Below, piece after piece: positions 36,732 through 44,600 of a stretch of 61,330 bases of DNA; the stretch's first letter is position 1, and every line of letters begins with the position of its first letter. The notes beneath the pieces are model-generated. The model was not told where the DNA came from and did no database searches. It saw only the letters and a program-made list of their open reading frames with translations. A program made the translations under genes and the position numbers. This DNA is from Bacillota bacterium (GTDB lineage: Bacteria; Bacillota; Clostridia; Lachnospirales; Lachnospiraceae), in contig JAEZWQ010000038.1 of assembly GCA_023420085.1 (NCBI GenBank), positions 1 through 61,330 of the forward strand. The letters run 5' to 3'.

Positions 36732-37925
36732 TTATTTTGTAGCGTAGTTATCAAAGTACCCTTGAATTAGAATAATAGGAGTTCCTTTATCACCGCTACC
36801 ACTAGTAAGATCACACAAAGATCCAATAAGGTCTGTAAGCCTTCTAGGTGTAGTTCCTTGAGTAACCATCTGTCCTTTTAAATCATTATCTTTCTTAACA
36901 ATAGAATCTTCTATAGCCTTTTTTAACTCATCACCAGATAAATCTGCAAAATCATTATCTGCAAGATACTTTAATTTAAGTTCATTAGGTCTTCCTTCAA
37001 GCCCTTTTGTATATCCTGGTGAAGGTACTGGATCTGCTAGTTCCCAAATTCCGCCAACTGGATCTTTAAATGCTCCATCTCCATAAACAAGAACTTCGAT
37101 AAGTTTTCCAGTTCTAGCTTTTAACTCATTTTGTAAATCATATGAAAACTTTTCAGCATCTCTTGGGAAAAGCTTAACCTTATCTTCAGTAGATTTATTT
37201 GATCCTAATAAACCAAATTCTGCATTATATCCACTACCATCTACTGCAGTATTTAGTATATCATCTAAGCCAAATACCTTTTCAGCTCCAGAAGCTTTTA
37301 ATATTCTCTTATTTCTATGTCTAGTATGTATATCTGCTGTAAGAACATTTTTTGTATATTTTAATATTTCTGTAACTTGGTTAGCAAGTATAATCTCAAC
37401 ATCACAATCCATCTCTCTAATTAGTTGCCCATAGTATTCAACATAATCTACGCCGGTAAACTCATGAGGATTCTTGCCAAATAGTTCTCTGTATTTAGCT
37501 TCTGTAAGCACATCAGAGTAAGGATTAAGTCCCTTTTCATCAATTTGATCCCAAGTTAAAATTTGGTTTCCTACCTCATCAGATGGATAGCTCATTTGTA
37601 AGTAAATCTTTTTTACACCTTTTGCAATTCCTCTAAGAAGTATTGAAAATCTGTTACGACTTGTTATCGGAAATACAACTCCAATCTCATCAGCACCAAA
37701 TTTTTCTTGTACATCCTTAGCAATTTGTTCAACTGTAGCATAGTTACCTTGAGCTCTAGCAAGAATAGCCTCTGTTACTCCAACAACATCCCTATCATTA
37801 AAAGAAATGTTCCCCTCTTTAGACGCATCCATTAAAGAATCTGCAACGATTTTTACAAGATCATCTCCTTCTTTAATGATTCCTGTTCTTATACCTCTAG
37901 CAACTGTACCGATATGTCTTGACAT
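36732..37925 (-). CDS. CofE-like (F420-0:gamma-glutamyl ligase family) protein
   Basis: The 397-residue protein has the CofE-type N-terminus (GTVARGIRTGIIKEGDDLV), GVTEAILARAQGNY and a C-terminal half with YGDGAFKDPVGGIWELADP. True CofE adds gamma-linked glutamates to coenzyme F420, but long CofE-like proteins occur in many Bacillota that have no F420 genes, and their reaction is unknown. Here it sits 9 bases upstream of ddl and then murI, so an amide ligation in cell-wall or D-amino-acid metabolism is an attractive inference. Ribosome site AGGAGGTAAGT precedes the ATG. Confidence 0.65.
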   Translation of the reverse strand: MSRHIGTVARGIRTGIIKEGDDLVKIVADSLMDASKEGNISFNDRDVVGVTEAILARAQGNYATVEQIAKDVQEKFGADEIGVVFPITSRNRFSILLRGIAKGVKKIYLQMSYPSDEVGNQILTWDQIDEKGLNPYSDVLTEAKYRELFGKNPHEFTGVDYVEYYGQLIREMDCDVEIILANQVTEILKYTKNVLTADIHTRHRNKRILKASGAEKVFGLDDILNTAVDGSGYNAEFGLLGSNKSTEDKVKLFPRDAEKFSYDLQNELKARTGKLIEVLVYGDGAFKDPVGGIWELADPVPSPGYTKGLEGRPNELKLKYLADNDFADLSGDELKKAIEDSIVKKDNDLKGQMVTQGTTPRRLTDLIGSLCDLTSGSGDKGTPIILIQGYFDNYATK

Positions 37926-38039
37926 ATACTTACCTCCTAAGTTGAGCTTCTGCTCTTATTAAATTTACGCAATCTCAGATTGCCTTATATATTATATACT
38001 AATTTACTGTTTTTTTGTAGTACATACTTTAAAACATTG

Positions 38040-38123
38040 ATATAAAATTAACAGGAATATTCTCATATATACTAGCTTTTTGTTACCTCTAGTACTATTT
38101 CAAAATTCCTGTTAATTTTATAT
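38040..38123. repeat. 84-bp element with perfect 19-bp inverted repeats
   Basis: The 19-bp arm at 38040-38058 (begins ATATAAAATTAACAGG) is perfectly repeated in inverted form at 38105-38123. The 46-base centre contains ACTAG/CTAGT. It lies between the hemerythrin stop and the CofE-like promoter region. There is no T run after the stem on the minus strand, so it is either an mRNA-end stabilising hairpin/terminator for the hcp operon or a MITE-like element. Confidence 0.6.
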
Positions 38124-38139
38124 GTTTCTAATATGAATT

Positions 38140-38643
38140 TTAATTTTCTAATTCTGCATCAAATATCTCTGCTCTTTTGCTCATATCATCCATAAGAGTT
38201 TTGTCAAACATTTTTTGAGCATATGGGTAAACAACACCATTTTCTTTATCTATATGTCTTCTTAATAAATATACATATGACATGGCATTACCTATGATAC
38301 ATATTTTATCTTTTACATTTTTACTATTTTCATATCTATCAAGTGCATTAGATATCTCAAGAACATAAAGTCTTGCTAAATCATGTTCTACAAGCATCCC
38401 ATTTTTAACTAGATTCTCTGCAATTTTCCCTAGTCTATCAAGCATTTCTTTGAATAGAATATCTTCTTCTTTCTTGTGATGAGTTCCATCAGCATATGAT
38501 CTAATAAAGTGGATATATTCTCTAAATTTAGCTATATCAATTATATCATCTTCCATAAAATCTATACATGCTTGTTCAAGCTCATCTATAAATTTACTAA
38601 TATTATCATGTTCATTTACTAATCTTTCAATTATATCAATCAT
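38140..38643 (-). CDS. hemerythrin-like iron protein
   Basis: The 167-residue four-helix protein has the metal-ligand series EHD (11-13), HHKKEED, EHDLARLY and HIDKENGVVYPYA, as in Hr/Ric-type hemerythrin domains. Such di-iron proteins bind O2 or NO, or repair iron-sulfur clusters damaged by NO. It is the third gene of the hcp operon and overlaps the preceding gene by 8 bases, which supports a nitrosative-stress role. Confidence 0.85.
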   Translation of the reverse strand: MIDIIERLVNEHDNISKFIDELEQACIDFMEDDIIDIAKFREYIHFIRSYADGTHHKKEEDILFKEMLDRLGKIAENLVKNGMLVEHDLARLYVLEISNALDRYENSKNVKDKICIIGNAMSYVYLLRRHIDKENGVVYPYAQKMFDKTLMDDMSKRAEIFDAELEN

Positions 38644-39220
38644 TATACAACCTGTACCTATTCTTATCTAATCTTTCAAGTGAAAATATACTATTATCTA
38701 ACAATCCTCTTACTAATGCATATCTAATGTCTAAAAACGCTTCTTTGCTACCTTCTTTTTCCATATAAGGCGAATGTAATTCCATGTTTATTTCCCATAT
38801 GATAGAATCTTGTGTATTTTCAATAATTACAAGTCCATTATCACATGGCATTCCATCCAATGTATTAAATCTAACTCTATTGAATGCCTCTATTAAATTT
38901 TGATTTGAATCAATCTTATCCCCAACTTCTTTTCCTATAAGGTAAACAGCATCAAGTATTTCTTTATTTACTCCTTCTGAAAAGCATTTATCTATAACTC
39001 TATCTTGCCTTATTTCTGCTCTCTCTACCCTCTCAGCCAACCATGGATGAATCATAGAATCCCCAATAAGTTCACTCAATTCTCCTTTTTCAACCGATGG
39101 TGCAAAACTGTCTAAGTCGCATCCACAACCACAGATTTCTACTATTTTTTCTGTGATTCTTTCATTCAAATGAATCTTTTCAAATACTATATAATGTATT
39201 GGTCCTAAAAATAAACTCAT
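38636..39220 (-). CDS. unknown protein of the hcp operon
   Basis: The 194-residue soluble protein has a conserved-looking N-terminus (LFLGPIHYIVFEKI), a CGCGC motif at about 30-34, HPWLAERVERAE and a C-terminal half with MPCDNGLVIIENT. I cannot assign a family. The cysteines and histidines could bind a metal or haem. Its placement between hcp and a hemerythrin gene, with a 1-base overlap with hcp, makes a role in NO or hydroxylamine handling the best guess. Confidence 0.6.
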   Translation of the reverse strand: MSLFLGPIHYIVFEKIHLNERITEKIVEICGCGCDLDSFAPSVEKGELSELIGDSMIHPWLAERVERAEIRQDRVIDKCFSEGVNKEILDAVYLIGKEVGDKIDSNQNLIEAFNRVRFNTLDGMPCDNGLVIIENTQDSIIWEINMELHSPYMEKEGSKEAFLDIRYALVRGLLDNSIFSLERLDKNRYRLYND

Positions 39221-40800
39221 TATTCCTCACTTCCAAACCAAAGTTTTATATCATCTTCAACACTTCCAATTCCTGCAATTCCAAATGTTTCTACTAAAAC
39301 ATTAGCCACATTAGGTGAAAGGAAAGCTGGAAGAGTTGGTCCTAGATGAATATTTTTAACTCCTAGTGACAACAACGCTAGAAGTACGATTACAGCTTTC
39401 TGTTCATACCAAGCTATATTATATATTATAGGTAATTCATTTAGATTGTCTAGATTAAATACTTCTTTAAGTTTTAATGCTATTACTGCCAACGAATAAG
39501 AATCATTACATTGTCCTGCATCAAGCACTCTAGGAATTCCATTTATATCTCCTAGTGCCAGCTTATTGTATCTATATTTAGCACATCCTGCTGTCAAAAT
39601 TACAGTATCTTTTGGAAGCGCTTTTGCAAATTCTTCATAATAATTTCTTTCTTTATGCCTACCATCACATCCAGCCATAACAACGAACTTTTTGATTGCT
39701 CCTGTATTTACTGCTTCTACTATTTTATCAGCTAATGAAAGTACTTGATTATGAGCAAATCCTCCAATTATTTCACCACTTTCAATTTCTATAGGTGGTT
39801 TACATTTTTTTGCATGTTCAATTATTTCACTAAAATCTTTGAATCCATTTTCATCTTTTTCAATATGCTTACAGCCATCTAATCCTGATGCCCCAGTAGT
39901 ATATATACGTTCTTTATACTCTTTTGTAGTTGGTACAATACAATTTGTCGTAAATAGAATAGGACCATTGAAACTTTCAAATTCCTCTTTTTGTTTCCAC
40001 CATGCATTTCCATAGTTTCCTACTAAGTGCTTATATTTTTTCAATTCTGGATAGTAATGAGTTGGTAGCATTTCACTATGAGTATAAATATCTATACCTG
40101 CATCTTTACTCTGTTCTAATAGTTGCTTCATATCATGTAAATCATGTCCTGATACAAGTATACCTGGCCTATTTCCTACCCCTATGTTAACCTTTGTAAT
40201 TTCTGGGTTTCCATAAGTTTCACTATTAGCTTTATCAAGAAGTGCCATAGTTTTAACACCGTATTCTCCAACCTTTAAGGTAAGTGCTATCATTTCCTCA
40301 ACACTTTTACTATCATCAACCGAATCAATCAAAGCTTTTTTTATGAATGTATATATATCTTTATCTTCATATCCTAAATTAGATGCATGAACTACATATG
40401 CAGCCATCCCCTTCAATCCATATAGTATTAATTCTCTCAAACTTTGTATATCTTTATTTTCAGAATTATTATAATGAATTGTTACTTCACCATCTATCAT
40501 ATCTACATCATTATATAGTTTATATACTATATCTGATTTTAAATCCTCAATTAAATTTGATGATTCTACTATTTCTTTCTTTATTGCAACATCATCAAAA
40601 TTTGCATTTGTAATAGTAATAAATAAATTATTTGCAATTTTATAATTATATTCATCACTATTTATAAACTTTTCTGCAAGTCCTCTAGTAATATTTATTA
40701 ATATATCTTGAAGATTAGACGTAGAATTTTTCTTTCCACATACTCCAATTTTTATACATGCTATTCCTTTATTTGTTTCTTGACATTGATTACAATACAT
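39220..40800 (-). CDS. hcp: hybrid-cluster protein (hydroxylamine reductase / NO-stress protein)
   Basis: This protein of about 526 residues starts MYCNQCQETNKG, and the N-terminal cysteines (YCNQC...GVCGK) bind the first cubane cluster. Hybrid-cluster residues follow in GVGNRPGILVSGHDLHD, TTNCIVPT, GLDGCKHIE, AGCDGRHKERNYYEEF and DAGQCNDSYS. Hcp reduces NO or hydroxylamine and generates protein S-nitrosylation in anaerobes. The ATG at 40800 has GGAGGT upstream. It is divergent from a Crp/Fnr regulator across a palindromic operator. Confidence 0.95.
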   Translation of the reverse strand: MYCNQCQETNKGIACIKIGVCGKKNSTSNLQDILINITRGLAEKFINSDEYNYKIANNLFITITNANFDDVAIKKEIVESSNLIEDLKSDIVYKLYNDVDMIDGEVTIHYNNSENKDIQSLRELILYGLKGMAAYVVHASNLGYEDKDIYTFIKKALIDSVDDSKSVEEMIALTLKVGEYGVKTMALLDKANSETYGNPEITKVNIGVGNRPGILVSGHDLHDMKQLLEQSKDAGIDIYTHSEMLPTHYYPELKKYKHLVGNYGNAWWKQKEEFESFNGPILFTTNCIVPTTKEYKERIYTTGASGLDGCKHIEKDENGFKDFSEIIEHAKKCKPPIEIESGEIIGGFAHNQVLSLADKIVEAVNTGAIKKFVVMAGCDGRHKERNYYEEFAKALPKDTVILTAGCAKYRYNKLALGDINGIPRVLDAGQCNDSYSLAVIALKLKEVFNLDNLNELPIIYNIAWYEQKAVIVLLALLSLGVKNIHLGPTLPAFLSPNVANVLVETFGIAGIGSVEDDIKLWFGSEE

Positions 40801-40839
40801 ATTTACCTCCAATCAAAATATATAATATACTATTTCAGT

Positions 40840-40873
40840 ATTATAATCAGTTGAATTTTCAACAGATTATAAT
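40840..40873. promoter_or_regulatory. 34-bp palindromic operator between hcp and its regulator
   Basis: The arm ATTATAATCAGTTGAA (40840-40855) and its inverted copy (40858-40873) match at 15 of 16 positions around a TT centre. The core GTTGAA-TT-TTCAAC resembles Crp/Fnr-type half sites. TATAAT occurs on both strands inside the palindrome, so binding would block or position RNA polymerase at both divergent promoters. Confidence 0.75.
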
Positions 40874-40890
40874 TATGTTATAATTTTTTT

Positions 40891-41532
40891 ATGGAGTTTA
40901 AAATATTTAATAATATACAGAAAAATAAGGTAGATGATTTTCTTAAAAAAGTTTCCTTGCATAAGCAAAAATATAAAAGAGGGGAGTGTATATTAAAAAG
41001 TGGTAATACTACTGATAAAATTCATATGATAAATTCTGGTAGTATAGAGGTTGTTCATTACGATTTTTGGGGGAATAAATTTATAATTGGGAATTTTACA
41101 AAGGGAAATATGTTTGCCGAATCATATGCACTAAGCAAAGTAAAAGAACTTCAAGTAGATGTCTACGCACTTGAAGAAACTGAAATTTTTTCATTTAGTA
41201 CCGCTAATATTGTAGATATATGCTTTCAGATTGATTGCCCAAAATTGATTTCCAATCTATTAGAAGAAATATCTAATAAAAATTTTCATTTAGCAAAAAG
41301 ACTTCAATTAGTTACTCAAAAAGGGGTAAGAAAAAAAATTTTACTTTACCTTTCTGATTATTCTAAATCTATTGGAAAAACTACTTTCAAAATACCTCTT
41401 AATAGGCAACAACTGGCAGATTATTTATCAGTTGATAGAAGTGGATTATCTGCTATTTTAGTTCAATTAAAAAAAGATAAAATTTTAGATTTTAGAAGAA
41501 ATTACTTCACTCTATATAATAATGATAATTAA
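40891..41532 (+). CDS. Crp/Fnr-family regulator (HcpR-like)
   Basis: The 213 residues contain a cNMP-binding-fold sensor domain (about 10-125, MINSGSIEVVHYDFWGN) and a C-terminal Crp-type winged helix (about 140-205, LNRQQLADYLSVDRSGLSAI). It lacks the N-terminal cysteines of FNR, so it probably senses NO through haem or another ligand, like clostridial HcpR proteins. It is divergent from hcp. No ribosome-binding site is visible before the ATG, which follows TTATAATTTTTTT, so translation may be leaderless. Confidence 0.85.
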   Translation: MEFKIFNNIQKNKVDDFLKKVSLHKQKYKRGECILKSGNTTDKIHMINSGSIEVVHYDFWGNKFIIGNFTKGNMFAESYALSKVKELQVDVYALEETEIFSFSTANIVDICFQIDCPKLISNLLEEISNKNFHLAKRLQLVTQKGVRKKILLYLSDYSKSIGKTTFKIPLNRQQLADYLSVDRSGLSAILVQLKKDKILDFRRNYFTLYNNDN

Positions 41533-41564
41533 AAGTTAATTAATATATGATAATAATACAAAAT

Positions 41565-41614
41565 GACTCAGACTAATGGAATTGCGCTTATATGCACCTC
41601 CAAATGTCTGAGTC
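41565..41614. terminator. hairpin between convergent regulator and adhesin genes
   Basis: GACTCAGAC (41565-41573) pairs perfectly with GTCTGAGTC (41606-41614). A partly paired interior (TGG...CCA, GCGC...GCAC) makes a long rod. It lies 33 bases after the regulator stop and 40 bases after the adhesin stop on the other strand, so it is probably a bidirectional terminator, although no long T run follows. Confidence 0.55.
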
Positions 41615-41653
41615 GTTGTATCCATATTAACTTTTATTTAACGCTACGTCTAA

Positions 41654-44600
41654 CTATTTATTTCGTCTACGTCTATTTACCACTGCTCCTGCTAGTGCAA
41701 TAGCTGATAGTATTCCATATCCTCCTATTGCTCCTACTCCTGTATTTGGTAATTCCTTACCTGTCTTTGGTTCTTCATTTGCAGGTGGGTTTTCATTTCC
41801 TGGTCTACTTGGTACTCCAGGTATTTCTGGTATTACTATTACTGGTTTTTCTGGCTTACCAGGCTTTTCAGGTGTTTCAGTTCCTGGGTTTTCTGGATCT
41901 GTCTGTGTTCCACCATCTGTTCCAGGTTCTTTTGGATCTGTTTGTGTTCCATTATCTGTTGTTTCTGGTTTTTCTGGTTGTACACATTCTTCTGGTTTGT
42001 TGTATAAGAAGATTACCTTATTATCGCCTTCTCTTACTACTACCTTATCTTCTCCATATACCTTAGTATACTTATCTTTATCTGCTACATTTTCATTTAA
42101 GTTCTTTTCTTCTTCTGTAAATACATATTCTGTATTAACTTTTTGATTTTCTATAACCTTATCTTCTTGTAGCTTTTCTCCCTTGTTATTTAGGTATACT
42201 ATTGTTATTTTTCCTGTTTTATCTTCTGGTGTTGGTTCAGTTACCTTTTCTCTATAGACAACTATAACCTTATTTTCTCCAGGTACTACTGTTACCTTAT
42301 CTTCTCCATAGACTTTTTCATATGTCTTTCCATCTTTTTCAATAGTATTTTCTACAGTCTTTTCTGTTCCGTTTCCTTCAACGTCAGTTCTTTGTATTTC
42401 ATTACCATTGTTATCGATGTATATAATTGTTGTCTTTCCTGGCTTTTCTGGATCAACTGGTTCTGTTCCAGCTGTCTTAGCATAATAGTAAACTACTGTT
42501 GTTTCTTTTTCTGCTACCTTTCCAGTTGCATTATTGGTCTTAACTACACCCTCTTCATAGCCTTCTTTCTTTGGCTTAGCTTGAGTTGTGTAATCTGTTC
42601 CAACATCTTGTCCAGCTTCATCTACATATTCTACAACTGTTTCTCCACCTTCATAAACGTGAACAACTTTAACAAAACCTTTCTTAGTTTCTGGTTGTGG
42701 TTGTTCTGGTTCAGTAACCTTTTCTTTATATAGAACTATTACCTTATTATCGCCTTCTTTTACAACAACTTCATTTGGTGCATATACCTTAGTATATTCT
42801 TTTCCACCTTCATTTATTGTTTCGTCTACATTAACCTTATATTTAGAATCCTTGTCTTGATCTTCGGCAGCAGTTTCTTCCTTAATCAATGCTCCATTTG
42901 TATCTCTGTATTCAATAATTACTTTGCCCTTAGGAGCTTCTGGATCTACAGGGGTTACAGGTTTTTCTTGTTTTCTATAAACAATAATAACTTCTTTAGC
43001 ATTATTTGTTATAACAACCTTATCTTCTTGTCCTGGAAGTCTGTCATATACAGCTTCTCCCTTAGTTATAGTTTCTTGAGAATCAATATTAGATTCTTCA
43101 CCTATCTTGCCAGTTATTTCTTTCTTTTCAAGTTCGTTTCCTTCTGTATCAATGAACTTAACAATTACTTTTCCATTTTCTGGTACTGTTGGCTCTGGTG
43201 TTTCTGGTGTCTTAGCATAATAGTAAACTACTGTTGTTTCTTTCTCTGCTACCTTACCTGTTGCATTTCCAGTTTTAACTACTCCATCCTCATAGCCTTC
43301 TTTCTTTTCCTTAGCTTGAGTTGTGTAATCTTCACCTACATTTTGACCTTCATCATTTACATATTCTACAACTGTTTCTCCACCTTCATAAACATGAACA
43401 ACTTTTACAAAGCCCTTCTTAGTTTCTGGTTGTGGTTGCTCTGGGTCAGTAACCTTTTCTTTATATAGAACAACGACCCTATTATCGCCTTCTTTTACAG
43501 TAACCTTTTCTGGTGCATATACTTTACTATATGTCTTTCCACCTTCTTCAAGTTCATCATTTACATTTACATTGTAATCTGAATCCTTATCTTGATTTTC
43601 AGCAACAGTTTCTTCCTTGATAAGTTTTCCATCTGTATCTCTGTATTCAATTATAACCTTGCCCTTAGGAGCTTCTGGTTGTGTTTCTTGTTTTTTGTAT
43701 ACAATTATTACTTCTTTACCATTTTCAGTAATAACAACCTTGTCTTCTTGTCCTGCAATCTTATTATAAGTTGAATCATCTTTATTAATTGTTTCATCAG
43801 CATTAATATCAGATTCTTGTCCTACTTTGCCTTCAACCTTCTTGCTTCCTAATTCATTACCTTCTGTATCAATATACTTAACAGTTACACTTCCATCTGC
43901 TGGCTCTGGGGTTTCCGGTGTTTCATTCATATAAACTATAACTACCTTATTATCCCCACTAGTAACAACTGTTTTATCTTCTTGGTTAGCAATTAATTTA
44001 TATGTCTTATCACCTTTTTGAACAGTTTCTTCATTTTCAAGATTTATAACCTCTCCAACATTACCTTCAACTGTTTTTTCCTTAATTGTTTCACCTTTTT
44101 GATTTACATAGACTATTGTAACTTGTTTCTTTTCAGGCTGTCCTGGTACAGCAGGTGTTTTTGCATAGAAGTAAACTACTGTTGTTTCTTTTTCAGCCAC
44201 TTCACCTGATGCATTATTTGTCTTTACAACACCTTCTTCAAAACCTTCTTTTTTAGGTTTTGCATGTGTTTCATACTTAGTTCCAACATCTTGTCCATTT
44301 TCATCAAGATATTCTACTTCAGTTGTACTATCTTCATAAACATGAACAACCTTTACAAATCCCTTCTTAGCTTCAGGCGTTGGTTCTTCCACCTTTTCTT
44401 TATACATAACAGTTACGATATTATCGCCTTCATTTACTGTTATTTTTTCTGGTGAATAAACCTTTTCATAATTCTTTCCATTTTCAGTTATTTCATTTTC
44501 AACTGAAACTGTATATTCAGAACCTTTATCTTTATCAGGATCTTCAGTCTTTTTAATAAGCTCGCCTGTTAAACTATTCCTATATTCAATAATAACTTTT

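Noticed and set aside
36732..37925. Genuine coenzyme F420 biosynthesis
   Set aside because: No other F420 gene is present here and long CofE-like proteins occur in species without F420; family similarity alone does not support it.
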